From assembly GCF_014784055.1 (NCBI RefSeq), contig NZ_CP061813.1, forward strand, positions 2,118,001 to 2,182,000: a DNA stretch of 64,000 nucleotides. The letters are read 5' to 3'. Position 1 is the first letter of the stretch. Each line of letters starts with the position of its first letter. The notes under the pieces are model-generated. The model worked only from the letters and a program-made list of their open reading frames with translations. It did not search any database and was not told where the DNA came from. The translations under genes and the position numbers were made by a program. This stretch comes from Polaribacter haliotis. Its GTDB lineage: Bacteria; Bacteroidota; Bacteroidia; Flavobacteriales; Flavobacteriaceae. Positions 8,043-17,217 of this stretch are shown one piece after another.

Positions 8043-11000
8043 ATGTATCAAAAAATAACCTTATTTATTTTACTTTTTGTTGGATTTTCCATCCAAGCAC
8101 AAACGATTTCTAAAGATTTTCGATCCAAGAAATTTTTAATCCAAAAAGACACAGTTCAGTTTGATTCGGTTTCTGTAAATTCTCAACAGTTTAAAGTTTT
8201 AAATTCTATTTTAAAACCAATTCCGTCCACAGAATATCAAGTAGATTTTAGCAAAGCGATATTAATTATAAATGCTAAAATATATCCCGAAATTACCATA
8301 GAATACTTTCAGTTTCCAGATTTTGTAACGAAAATTTACACTTCTTATGACGAAAGCTTAATACTTCCAAATGGCGTAAATACTGGTAAATTATACAGTT
8401 TAACAACCAATAAAAAAGCTTCAGAAATTAAATTATTCGATGGTTTACAAACCAAAGGTTTTATTACAAGAGGCGTTACTGGGGGTAATAACCAAAATGC
8501 GGTTACTAACTCTGCTTTAGATTTAGAAATCTCTGGAAAACTCTCCAAAGAAGTTACTTTAAGAGCAAATATTTTTGATACGAATATTCCTCTTCAAGAA
8601 AATGGATATTCGCAAAACATAACAGATTTCGATCGAATTTTTATTGAAATGTATCATAAAAATTGGCGTGTAAAAGCTGGTGATATTTCTTTGCAAAATA
8701 AAGAAAGTTACTTTTCTCCTTTTGTAAAACAAGCCGCTGGTTTAGAAGTAGAGGCCAATGTTACAGAAAACCTAAAAGTAGGTGCTTCTGGAGCAGTCGT
8801 TCGTGGAAAGTATAATAATTTTAAGATTGTTGGAGTTGAAGGGAACCAAGGTCCATATAAAATTTTTGGAGCAAATAACGAACCTGCTATTGTTATAATT
8901 GCTGGAAGTGAACAAGTTTATATTAACGGAATTTTAATTGATAGAGGAGAAAACAAAGACTATACAATTGATTATAATTTAGCAGAAATTACCTTTAACA
9001 CCACTTTTCCAATTACAAACGACATGCGAATTACTGTGGAATTTCAGTATTCAGACAGAAATTATACGCGTTTTGTAACCTATGAAAATGTTTCTTACAA
9101 TTCTGAAAAACTAAAAATTAACGGTTTTTTTTATAGTGAAAACGATGCTAAAAATCAGCCTTTACAACAAGCGTTGACTGACGAGCAAAAACAAATTTTA
9201 GCGAATGCAGGAAACAATACCGATTTAATGTTTGCAGAAAGTGCTTTTGTAGATGCTTTTGATGAGAACAAAATTCTCTATAAAAAAATAGCAAATGGAG
9301 CTGTTGAAAATTTCGAATATTCTACAGATGCTAACGACGAATTGTATTTTGTAACTTTTACCAATGTTGGCGCAAACAATGGAGATTACACAATTTTAAG
9401 AAGTACAGCAATTGGTAATATTTTTGAATATGTAGGCGCAAACCAAGGAAGTTACGATCCAATAATACGTTTAATTCCACCAACAAAATCGCAAGTTTTT
9501 GTACTAAAAACCGATTACGATTCCACTAAAAAAACAAAACTAACTTCAGAAATTGCTGTGAGTAATAACGATGCTAATTTATTTTCTAACATAGATAATA
9601 ATCAAAATACCGGAATTGCAGCAAAAGTTGGCTGGGAACAAGTTTTAATAGACAAAGAATGGAAATTAACGAGTACAATAAATCATGAATTCGTACAGAA
9701 AAATTTTAAAACTTTACAACGTTGGGAAACCATTGAGTTTAATAGAGATTGGAATCTATTAACAAATAATGGCACCAAAAATTATTTTCAAACAGCATTA
9801 TTACTGCAGAACAAAAAGAAAGACTTTTTCTCATATAAATATAACAACTTAAATTATATAGATATTTACAATGGAAATATGCACGAATTGCACTCTAAAA
9901 TGTCTTTTAATAATACCTCGTTTTATATGGATGGAAGTTTTCTAACGAACACCTCTATTTTAGAAGACAACTCGTTTTTAAGAGCAAAAGCACGAGTAGA
10001 ACATCGTTTTTCTAAAAGTTGGTTGGGTGGATTTACAAATTTAGAAACCAATAGCAGAAAGAATATTGCTACAGATAATTTTATAAATACGAGTCATCGT
10101 TTTAAAGAATTCGAAACCTATTTTGGAATTGGAGATACTGCTAAAGTTTTTGCTAAAATCGGTTTTAATTATAGAAATAACGATAGTATAAAATCGAATA
10201 CTTTTACTGAAATTAATAATCGAAAAACCATTTATATTAACAGTAAATTAATTCAGAATACATCTACAAATTTAAGCATTTTTGGAAATTACAGACTTAC
10301 TGAAAACAGATTTTCGGAGAATGAAAAATCATTAAATTCTAAAATAGTTTTTAATAAACGATTGTTTAATAACTTCGTGTTTTTAGGAACAACTTACGAA
10401 ACTTCTTCTGGAAACGTCGCAAGACAAGAATATATATACATTAAAACTGAGCCTGGTTTGGGTTATTATACTTGGATTGATTATAATAATGATGGAGTAC
10501 AGGATTTCGACGAATTTGAAATTGCAGAATTCCAAGACCAAGCAAATTACTTACGAGTTCCAAAACCAAATATTCGCTTTATTGCGACACAAAGAGCAAA
10601 ATTTAGGCAATCCATTAACTTAAATTTTAATCAATGGAAACAAAAGAAAGGATTCAAAAAAATTATTTCTCATTTTAATAACGAAAGTTTTTTAAGTGTT
10701 GAAAACGAACAAACACGAATTGGAAATTCCTTCAACTTTAATCCTTTTAATTTTGATGAAAATAAGTTAATAGGATTAAATTTAAGCTACAGAAATAGCC
10801 TATATTTTAATAAAAACCTCCAGAAATATAGCGTTACTTATACCTATGGAAACTTAAGAAATAAGCAACAATATTTTATAGGAAGTCAAGAAAGTAAAAC
10901 GAATTTACATCAGTTAGATTTTGCGCATAAATTCGCCACTTTTTGGGTGGGTGAATTGATGGGAAAAGTTTCTGAAAACGACTTACAAACCGAAAACTTT

Positions 11001-11420
11001 AATAATAGAAATTATTTTATTGAAGCGAAGGAGATGCAACCTAAAATAAGTTTTGTATACAATCCTAATAACAGGTTAACGGCTTTTTATCATTATAAAA
11101 ACAAGCAAAATATATTGGCTGGTTTCGAAGAATTGAATCAACAAAAATTCGGCTTGGAATATTTTTTCATCAGCAGTAAAAAGAACCAAATAACTGCGAA
11201 TGTAAATGTATTTTTAAATGATTTTGAAGGAGATACAAATACACCTGTGGCTTACCAAATGTTAGAAGGTTTACAAGCTGGAAAAAACTATACTTGGAAT
11301 TTGTTATTCTCTCAAAAATTAAATTCCTTTTTAAATTTAAATTTAAATTACTTAGGAAGAAAAAGCGAAAACTCGAAAACTATCCATACAGGAAGCATAC
11401 AATTAAGGGCTATTTTTTAA
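8043..11420 (+). CDS. large predicted outer-membrane beta-barrel protein, function unknown
   Basis: A 1125-residue exported protein with a clear signal peptide ending at S-I-Q-A-Q (cleavage near residue 20). Residues 20-150 form a soluble beta-rich domain. From about 150 on there are repeated alternating aromatic/polar strands typical of a big barrel (for example N-W-R-V-K-A-G-D-I-S-L and F-N-N-T-S-F-Y-M-D-G). An acidic D-Y-N-N-D-G-V-Q-D-F-D-E-F stretch near residue 820 looks like a calcium-binding loop. The C-terminus ends in aromatic F after I-Q-L-R-A-I. No plug or TonB box is seen, so it is not an ordinary TonB receptor. Homologues of similar size exist in flavobacteria as hypothetical proteins. 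Role unknown. Confidence 0.75.
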   Translation: MYQKITLFILLFVGFSIQAQTISKDFRSKKFLIQKDTVQFDSVSVNSQQFKVLNSILKPIPSTEYQVDFSKAILIINAKIYPEITIEYFQFPDFVTKIYTSYDESLILPNGVNTGKLYSLTTNKKASEIKLFDGLQTKGFITRGVTGGNNQNAVTNSALDLEISGKLSKEVTLRANIFDTNIPLQENGYSQNITDFDRIFIEMYHKNWRVKAGDISLQNKESYFSPFVKQAAGLEVEANVTENLKVGASGAVVRGKYNNFKIVGVEGNQGPYKIFGANNEPAIVIIAGSEQVYINGILIDRGENKDYTIDYNLAEITFNTTFPITNDMRITVEFQYSDRNYTRFVTYENVSYNSEKLKINGFFYSENDAKNQPLQQALTDEQKQILANAGNNTDLMFAESAFVDAFDENKILYKKIANGAVENFEYSTDANDELYFVTFTNVGANNGDYTILRSTAIGNIFEYVGANQGSYDPIIRLIPPTKSQVFVLKTDYDSTKKTKLTSEIAVSNNDANLFSNIDNNQNTGIAAKVGWEQVLIDKEWKLTSTINHEFVQKNFKTLQRWETIEFNRDWNLLTNNGTKNYFQTALLLQNKKKDFFSYKYNNLNYIDIYNGNMHELHSKMSFNNTSFYMDGSFLTNTSILEDNSFLRAKARVEHRFSKSWLGGFTNLETNSRKNIATDNFINTSHRFKEFETYFGIGDTAKVFAKIGFNYRNNDSIKSNTFTEINNRKTIYINSKLIQNTSTNLSIFGNYRLTENRFSENEKSLNSKIVFNKRLFNNFVFLGTTYETSSGNVARQEYIYIKTEPGLGYYTWIDYNNDGVQDFDEFEIAEFQDQANYLRVPKPNIRFIATQRAKFRQSINLNFNQWKQKKGFKKIISHFNNESFLSVENEQTRIGNSFNFNPFNFDENKLIGLNLSYRNSLYFNKNLQKYSVTYTYGNLRNKQQYFIGSQESKTNLHQLDFAHKFATFWVGELMGKVSENDLQTENFNNRNYFIEAKEMQPKISFVYNPNNRLTAFYHYKNKQNILAGFEELNQQKFGLEYFFISSKKNQITANVNVFLNDFEGDTNTPVAYQMLEGLQAGKNYTWNLLFSQKLNSFLNLNLNYLGRKSENSKTIHTGSIQLRAIF

Positions 11421-11492
11421 CATACTATGTGGCTTAATTTTTGATTAATTTCCAAATAATCCAAAAACTAATATTTTTTAAATAATTATTCT

Positions 11493-11676
11493 CAAGCAGA
11501 AACAGGGTTTGCACTTGGTGTTTCTGTTGATGGCAAATTTGTAACAAAATCTTGTTTTACTTCAGAAGTTTTGCTAGGTTTTGGTAAAAATTCTTATTAA
11601 AAGTAGTAGCAAAGATGGTTCTTTAGATAATAATATTGTTGGTCGAGATGGAAATACTGTTGGTTACAGATTCTAA
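11493..11676 (+). pseudogene. decayed 3' remnant of a small outer-membrane barrel gene
   Basis: A 36-codon open stretch ends at TAA 11598-11600 and reads G-F-A-L-G-V-S-V-D-G-K-F, then L-L-G-F-G-K-N. A +1 shift leads straight into S-S-S-K-D-G-S-L-D-N-N-I-V-G-R-D-G-N-T-V-G-Y-R-F and a stop at 11674-11676. The combined pattern matches the end of the neighbouring gene (G-A-L-G-V-A-I-G-T-K-Y, A-G-V-G-R-N-L-F, G-V-N-V-G-W-R-F). No start or signal peptide is left. It is best read as the broken tail of a paralogue of the gene at 11725, probably from a tandem duplication. Confidence 0.7.
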
Positions 11677-11724
11677 ACAATTTTAAATTAGTATTTTCGT
11701 TAAATATATTTAATATAACAAAAA

Positions 11725-12222
11725 ATGAAAAAAGCACTTTTAATATTCGGTCTTTTAGTAAGCTCTTTAAGTTTTGCACAACAAGAAGTAAAATTAGACA
11801 TTGCAGATGCATTGGTTATAAGAAGTCTAGAGTTTTCTTACGAAAGCTATATTAGTGCAGAAAACTCTTTTGGTATTTCTGCTCTTTTTAATTTAGCAAA
11901 ACAAGATGTAGAATTTAGATACAATGAAGACACAATGATTACTCCGTATTTTCGTCATTATTTTACTTCGGAAGCACAATGGAATTTCTTTGGAGAAGGT
12001 TTTTTAGGTATAAATTCTGGAAAAGCTGAAATCGAAGTAAATGGAAACACACAACTACAGAAATATACAGATGGCGCTTTAGGTGTTGCAATTGGAACCA
12101 AATATATTTCTGATAGTGGTTTGGTAATTGATGTTTATGCTGGTGTTGGTAGAAATCTTTTTGGAACAGACTCTCCAATATTAGTACCTAGAGCTGGTGT
12201 AAATGTAGGTTGGAGATTTTAA
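11725..12222 (+). CDS. small outer-membrane beta-barrel protein (DUF3575-like)
   Basis: A 165-residue exported protein. The signal peptide M-K-K-A-L-L-I-F-G-L-L-V-S-S-L-S-F-A-Q ends near residue 19. The mature part has alternating hydrophobic/polar strands and closes with G-V-N-V-G-W-R-F, an aromatic C-terminal strand that suits BAM-dependent barrel insertion. The family resembles short DUF3575-type barrels of Bacteroidota whose function is not known. A decayed paralogue tail lies immediately upstream. The gene ends at a strong terminator shared with accD. Confidence 0.75.
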   Translation: MKKALLIFGLLVSSLSFAQQEVKLDIADALVIRSLEFSYESYISAENSFGISALFNLAKQDVEFRYNEDTMITPYFRHYFTSEAQWNFFGEGFLGINSGKAEIEVNGNTQLQKYTDGALGVAIGTKYISDSGLVIDVYAGVGRNLFGTDSPILVPRAGVNVGWRF

Positions 12223-12245
12223 TTTTTAGCAAACTTTAGATATAT

Positions 12246-12275
12246 AAAAAAAGCCAGCTTACGCTGGCTTTTTTT
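12246..12275. terminator. bidirectional terminator between the barrel gene and accD
   Basis: AAAAAAAGCCAGC, a TTAC loop, and GCTGGCTTTTTTT. It stands between convergent genes, and the accD stop codon (12276-12274) overlaps one end of the T/A tract. Confidence 0.9.
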
Positions 12276-13149
12276 ATGATGCTAATTCCTCTTCTTTTCT
12301 AATTGGAAGATTTTGAATTAAATCTATATATAAATTTACTTGTTTCTTTAAATCTTTACGCTCGTAAATAGCATCTAAGAAACCATGTTCTAATACAAAT
12401 TCCGATTTTTGAAAACCTTCTGGTAAATCTTTTCCAGTAGTATCTTTTACAACTCTTGGACCTGCAAATGCAATTAATGCATTGGGTTCTGCAATATTAA
12501 TGTCTCCTAACATTGCATAAGAAGCTGTTGTACCTCCTGTTGTTGGGTCTGTACACAAAGAAATATATGGAATTTTAACTTCTGCCAATTGCGCTAATTT
12601 TGCAGATGTTTTTACCAATTGCATTAAAGACAATGAAGCTTCCATCATTCTTGCCCCTCCAGATTTAGAAACCATTAAAAACGGAATTTCATTTTTAATA
12701 GAGTAATCTATTGCTCTGGCAATTTTTTCTCCAACTACAGATCCCATAGAACCTCCAATAAAAGAAAAATCCATGGCTGCAATTACCAAATCTTTTCCTA
12801 AAGATTTACCAACAGCTGTTCTTACAGCGTCTTTTAGTTTTGTTTTTTCTTGGGCAGCTTTTAACCTATCTGGATATTTCTTAGTGTCTTCGAATTTTAA
12901 AGGATCTTTAGAGGTTAATGTCTCGTTTAATTCTTTAAATTTATTATCATCAAAAAAAAGTTCGAAATATTCTTTACTTCCAATTCTTACATGATATCCA
13001 TCTTCTGGACTAACATATAAGTTTCTTTTTAATTCTTCTGTATCTATTATTTTACCACTAGGAGTTTTGTACCAAAGACCTTTAGGAGTGTCTTTTTTAT
13101 CTTCTGTAGCAGTTTGTATACCTTTATCTGTTCTTTTAAACCAAGCCAT
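12274..13149 (-). CDS. accD: acetyl-CoA carboxylase carboxyltransferase subunit beta
   Basis: A 291-residue subunit that with AccA moves CO2 from carboxybiotin to acetyl-CoA in fatty-acid synthesis. The crotonase-like core is clear: the S-G-G-A-R-M-M-E-A motif near residue 165, G-G-T-T-A-S-Y-A near 207, and I-A-F-A-G-P-R-V near 230. The N-terminus [11 protein letters not shown] aligns with the family, but the zinc ribbon is gone. Where E. coli-type AccD has two C-x-x-C pairs, this one has Y-K-T-P-S-G-K and Y-V-S-P-E-D-G. Fold and length are otherwise normal, so the enzyme is probably active without zinc there. I infer a lineage trait rather than damage. Confidence 0.95.
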   Translation of the reverse strand: MAWFKRTDKGIQTATEDKKDTPKGLWYKTPSGKIIDTEELKRNLYVSPEDGYHVRIGSKEYFELFFDDNKFKELNETLTSKDPLKFEDTKKYPDRLKAAQEKTKLKDAVRTAVGKSLGKDLVIAAMDFSFIGGSMGSVVGEKIARAIDYSIKNEIPFLMVSKSGGARMMEASLSLMQLVKTSAKLAQLAEVKIPYISLCTDPTTGGTTASYAMLGDINIAEPNALIAFAGPRVVKDTTGKDLPEGFQKSEFVLEHGFLDAIYERKDLKKQVNLYIDLIQNLPIRKEEELAS

Positions 13150-13286
13150 ATCTAGTTTGTCTTTGTTATAATTTTATTCTAAAACAAGAATAAATGTGAA
13201 ATACAAATGTAAAAATATTTTTGCGAAATACACTTTCTTCTGTTTGTTATTCTTTCGCACAAATATTTATAGATTTTTGTAAAAAG

Positions 13287-13325
13287 AAAAAAGCATTTTG
13301 ATTCGAAAAAATCAAAATGCTTTTT
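13287..13325 (-). terminator. terminator of fbaA
   Basis: The minus strand reads GCATTTTGATT, a short loop, AATCAAAATGC, then a T run. The hairpin is preceded by A residues and lies 21 bases past the fbaA stop. Confidence 0.85.
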
Positions 13326-13345
13326 AATAAAATATTAAAATACTT

Positions 13346-14413
13346 TTATAAAGTATCTACGTTGTTTAAATCTTGAAATGCTTGCTTTAAACGAGTTGTA
13401 AAAGTTTGCTCTCCTAAACGTAACCATTTTCTTGGATCGTAATATTTTTTATTAGGTTGGTCTGCTCCATCAGGGTTTCCTATTTGTGTTGCTAAATAAG
13501 GTGCCTTTTCTTGCATATAATCTCTAATTCCTTCTGCAAAAGCAAATTGTAAATCTGTATCGATGTTCATTTTAATAACACCATAACCAATAGATTCTCT
13601 AATTTCTTCTAATGTAGAACCAGAACCTCCATGAAATACAAAATCGATATGATTTTCTTCAACACCATATTTTTTTGTAATAAATTCCTGAGAATTCTTT
13701 AAAATTTTTGGTGTTAATTTTACATTTCCTGGTTTGTAAACTCCATGAACATTTCCAAATGCAGCTGCAATTGTAAATTGAGGAGAAACTTTCATTAACT
13801 CTTCGTAAGCATAAGCAACTTCTTCTGGTTGTGTGTATAATTTAGAAACATCTACGTCCGAATTATCTACACCATCTTCTTCTCCACCTGTAATACCTAA
13901 TTCAATTTCTAAGGTCATACCCATTTTGCTCATTCTAGCTAAGTATGTTTTACAAATCTCTATATTTTCTTCTAAAGGTTCTTCAGATAAATCGATCATA
14001 TGAGAGCTATATAATGGTTTTCCTGTTTCTTCGAAATGCTTTTCTGAAGCATCTAATAAACCATCTATCCAAGGTAATAATTTTTTTGCACAGTGGTCTG
14101 TATGTAAAATTACTGGAACTCCATAAGCAACAGCAAGTTCGTGTACGTGTTTTGCTCCTGCAATTCCACCAGCGATCGCCGCTTTTTCATTTTCGTTAGA
14201 TAAACCTTTACCTGCATTAAATTGTGCTCCACCATTCGAAAACTGAATAATTACTGGCGCATTTAAATCTCTTGCAGTTTCTAAAACTCCATTTATTGTA
14301 CTAGAACCAACAACATTTACAGCTGGTAATGCAAATCCTTTTTCTTTGGCTAGTTTAAAAATTGCTTGAACTTCTTTTCCTGTTGCAACTCCAGGTTTTA
14401 TGTTGTGACTCAT
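13346..14413 (-). CDS. fbaA: class II fructose-bisphosphate aldolase
   Basis: A 355-residue zinc aldolase (E. coli FbaA has 359), interconverting fructose 1,6-bisphosphate with glyceraldehyde 3-phosphate and dihydroxyacetone phosphate. The catalytic region V-I-L-H-T-D-H-C-A-K-K carries the Asp and a zinc His; F-H-G-G-S-G-S-T binds phosphate; N-I-D-T-D-L-Q is the C-terminal conserved block. I start at ATG 14413 (M-S-H-N-I-K-P-G) because this is the family start. The frame runs further up to 14491, but it would include a -7-like TACTTTTG element at 14456-14449. Confidence 0.95.
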   Translation of the reverse strand: MSHNIKPGVATGKEVQAIFKLAKEKGFALPAVNVVGSSTINGVLETARDLNAPVIIQFSNGGAQFNAGKGLSNENEKAAIAGGIAGAKHVHELAVAYGVPVILHTDHCAKKLLPWIDGLLDASEKHFEETGKPLYSSHMIDLSEEPLEENIEICKTYLARMSKMGMTLEIELGITGGEEDGVDNSDVDVSKLYTQPEEVAYAYEELMKVSPQFTIAAAFGNVHGVYKPGNVKLTPKILKNSQEFITKKYGVEENHIDFVFHGGSGSTLEEIRESIGYGVIKMNIDTDLQFAFAEGIRDYMQEKAPYLATQIGNPDGADQPNKKYYDPRKWLRLGEQTFTTRLKQAFQDLNNVDTL

Positions 14414-14497
14414 TTTTATTTTTTTTAAATCGTTGATTATTAGTTTTTCAAAAGTACTAAAAATAGCTGTTTTTCTATTTGATGAAAGCATAAAATA

Positions 14498-14520
14498 ACG
14501 AAAACGTTATAGGTTTTCGT
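14498..14520 (-). terminator. weak hairpin after tamL
   Basis: ACGAAAAC and GTTTTCGT arms (8 bp) with a 7-base loop lie 12 bases beyond the tamL stop. The T run on the minus strand is poor, so termination may be partial. Confidence 0.45.
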
Positions 14521-14531
14521 TTGTAATTTTC

Positions 14532-17033
14532 TTAAAATGGGTAGTTTATTCCAATATTGTAAACAGCACTTCCAAAGTTATAATTTTTGAACCATTTATT
14601 TTCATTTAAGTAAGGTTCGTATGTTTTAAACCCAACATCGAAACGAAGAATTAAGAAATTAAAATCTAGTCTTAAACCCAATCCTGTTCCTACAGCAATA
14701 TCTTTTACGGAAGAAAAACCTTTTAATTTGGCATCTTCTTCTACGAAATCGGAACCAGTAATGTCCCAAATATTTCCTGCATCTACGAATAAAGCTCCTT
14801 TTAAATTACTAACAATATCGAATCTATATTCTGCACTTGTAAGAAATTTGAAACTTCCTACATTAAATTCTAAGCCACTATTTCTACTTCCTGGACCTAA
14901 ATCGTAAGTTTGCCAAGCCCTAATATCGTTAGAACCGCCTGCAAAATAGCTTCTTGTAAAAGGAATATCGGAATTATCGTAAGGAATAATTGCTCCTAAA
15001 ACAGTTCTTAATCCAAAAACAGAACTAGAACCTACATCCCAAAACTTTTTAAACTCTATGTCTGTTTTAAAATACTGTGCCAATGGTATTTTTAGGAATG
15101 TTTTCTTTCCATTGCTATTATATTTATTAGATGTTAAACCTAGTAAATTTCCTGAGTTTGCAATTCTAAATTTGAAAAAAGAAAAATTATTATCTCTAAA
15201 ATTAGTTTGACTATTATAGGTATATGAATAAGCTAACACCGGAATTAAAAAATCGGAGGTTACAATATTGTATCTATTCTGGATATTTAAAACAGTATTG
15301 TAATCTGCAGGGTTTGAAGTTTTAAAACCATTGTTAGAAACAACATCATTTATAAAACTTAGAGTTTCTGGTGCTTGATTTTCTAAATCTGTGGGTAATG
15401 GGTGGTTATTTGTTCCACTTACAGCATCATATGTTTCTGCAATATTATTTAAGTTTATAAATTCTGAACTATAAATATTAAAAAAGCGATTTACATTTAA
15501 ATTTTGAATGTATTGTGTATTAAATACTTCTAATTGAATTGTTTTTTTGGGAGTATATTGCCATCTATAATCAGAAAGAATAGTAAACGTTTGCCTATCT
15601 AAACCAATGTTTTTCTGAAAACTAGAACCTACAGAAAATAATGTTCTTGGAGACATTTCTTTAGGTACCAGTTTATTTAATCCAAAAGGAGCAACAAATC
15701 TTGGTATTTCTAAAGATGCATCTGCACCAATTTCGTAACCAGGTCCATTACTGGCCCTAAAATAGGAACCTAAAAAAGAAAGTTTTAAAATTTCTGCTCC
15801 TCTAAATGCATTTCTATCGATAATAGAAAATTTTGCAGAAGTTCCTATTTCTCTAATATTAGAATGGGTTAATTCTGTATCGAAACCTAAGGTATATTTT
15901 TCTTTTGGAGATAAAAAAATATTCATTCTTAATTCGTCTCCAGAGTTTCCAATTGAAAGAAAATCGATATTTGTGGTTTTAAAATTCTTTAAAGATTTTA
16001 AATGATTTCTTGTTAAATTTCTTAGTGTGTCTTTATAAACATCTCCAGGTTTTAAAAAGATAGACTGCTCTAAATATTTAGGGTTGTATTTTATTTTATT
16101 GTAACCAAAAAACTTAATTCCTCTGTATGTTAAAGAGTCTGTATACTCCTCTCCTTTTTGAGTATAAGAATAATCTGTAACTACTTTTATTTCCTTTATT
16201 TTATTTACCTTATATTCTTTACTTGTATAAGCTCCGTCTTTTTCTTCAAATCTTCCGCTAGAAATTAAAAAATCGACATTTGTTTTATAATCTGTTCTTG
16301 TAGAATCTACGTAAAAACCTAGAGCAGATTCCGTAAAATTAACAATCCCATTGTTTCTATATAATTTAACAACTTTTGCGGCTTCGTTTCTAAAAGTCTT
16401 ATCATTATACTGCTCTCCTGTTTTTAATAAAGATTTAATTCCAGAAGATTTGTATATAGAATCTAAAACACTAGATTCTGTTTTTATCTTAATGGTATCT
16501 AATAGAGTTGGTCTCCCTTTAGTAATATGATATTCTACTGTTGCTTTTTTATCTTTAAATCTATTTATAACAGTATCTACCTTCGATTTAAAGTAACCTT
16601 GCGTTTTATAATATGCCCATAGATTATCTCCTGTTCTTTTTACCTTAGTTTCGCTTACAATTACTGGAGCATCGTAACTTAAAAACCAATTATTTAAATT
16701 TATTTGAGAATTTGCATAAGCGATGCTTTGTTTTTCTGAAAAAACATTTTTAATGAAATTATATTTTTTAGGGTTTTGTTTACCCCATTCAGAAGGTGTT
16801 TTTGGTTTATCGTGATTTCCTAAGTTATGGAAATATAAGCCTAATGGTAAATCTAATAATCTCGGATTTGGTTTTTGAAGGATGTATTTTTGTAAATCGC
16901 TACTTTTATCTTTAACACTATCTACAAAAATATAATTTTGTGTTAGCATGTGCTCATTCTCGGCAACATGTTTTGTAGAATTACATGCAACCAAAATTAA
17001 GACAAGTAGAAAGTAAAAAGAAAATTTTTTCAT
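14532..17033 (-). CDS. tamL: TamA-like Omp85 lipoprotein (TamL)
   Basis: An 833-residue Omp85-superfamily outer-membrane protein. The signal peptide ends L-I-L-V-A-C, with the lipidated Cys near residue 17; this lipid anchor separates Bacteroidota TamL from proteobacterial TamA. Residues 40-400 form POTRA-like repeats (for example V-E-Y-H-I-T-K-G-R-P and Y-K-V-N-K-I-K-E-I-K-V-V). The C-terminal half is a bacterial surface antigen (D15) barrel with R-S-Y-F-A-G-G-S-N-D-I-R-A-W, the conserved lid-lock type motif, and the last strand Y-N-I-G-I-N-Y-P-F. The ATG at 17033 gives the proper signal peptide. tamB is not adjacent, so TamB would be encoded elsewhere. Confidence 0.88.
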   Translation of the reverse strand: MKKFSFYFLLVLILVACNSTKHVAENEHMLTQNYIFVDSVKDKSSDLQKYILQKPNPRLLDLPLGLYFHNLGNHDKPKTPSEWGKQNPKKYNFIKNVFSEKQSIAYANSQINLNNWFLSYDAPVIVSETKVKRTGDNLWAYYKTQGYFKSKVDTVINRFKDKKATVEYHITKGRPTLLDTIKIKTESSVLDSIYKSSGIKSLLKTGEQYNDKTFRNEAAKVVKLYRNNGIVNFTESALGFYVDSTRTDYKTNVDFLISSGRFEEKDGAYTSKEYKVNKIKEIKVVTDYSYTQKGEEYTDSLTYRGIKFFGYNKIKYNPKYLEQSIFLKPGDVYKDTLRNLTRNHLKSLKNFKTTNIDFLSIGNSGDELRMNIFLSPKEKYTLGFDTELTHSNIREIGTSAKFSIIDRNAFRGAEILKLSFLGSYFRASNGPGYEIGADASLEIPRFVAPFGLNKLVPKEMSPRTLFSVGSSFQKNIGLDRQTFTILSDYRWQYTPKKTIQLEVFNTQYIQNLNVNRFFNIYSSEFINLNNIAETYDAVSGTNNHPLPTDLENQAPETLSFINDVVSNNGFKTSNPADYNTVLNIQNRYNIVTSDFLIPVLAYSYTYNSQTNFRDNNFSFFKFRIANSGNLLGLTSNKYNSNGKKTFLKIPLAQYFKTDIEFKKFWDVGSSSVFGLRTVLGAIIPYDNSDIPFTRSYFAGGSNDIRAWQTYDLGPGSRNSGLEFNVGSFKFLTSAEYRFDIVSNLKGALFVDAGNIWDITGSDFVEEDAKLKGFSSVKDIAVGTGLGLRLDFNFLILRFDVGFKTYEPYLNENKWFKNYNFGSAVYNIGINYPF

Positions 17034-17103
17034 TACTTTAGCAATAGAATCGAACATCAAAAATAATATTTTTCAACGGTTTATTATCATTTAGATTTAA
17101 TTA

Positions 17104-17190
17104 ATGAGCATATACCCAAAACAGATAGCTTTTCGGTTTTTATACTGGTTCTTTTTTCCTTTATTTGCCTTATTAAAGAAAAAATACTGA
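17104..17190 (+). CDS. possible 28-residue membrane peptide
   Basis: ATG 17104 to TGA 17188 reads M-S-I-Y-P-K-Q-I-A-F, then R-F-L-Y-W-F-F-F-P-L-F-A-L-L, then K-K-K-Y. It has one hydrophobic segment flanked by positive charge. It sits between the divergent tamL and trmH starts. The composition suits a small membrane protein, but it could also be the broken start of a lost gene or chance. No promoter consensus is seen. Confidence 0.2.
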   Translation: MSIYPKQIAFRFLYWFFFPLFALLKKKY

Positions 17191-17217
17191 CTCTAAAATT
17201 TCAAAAAACTATTTATT

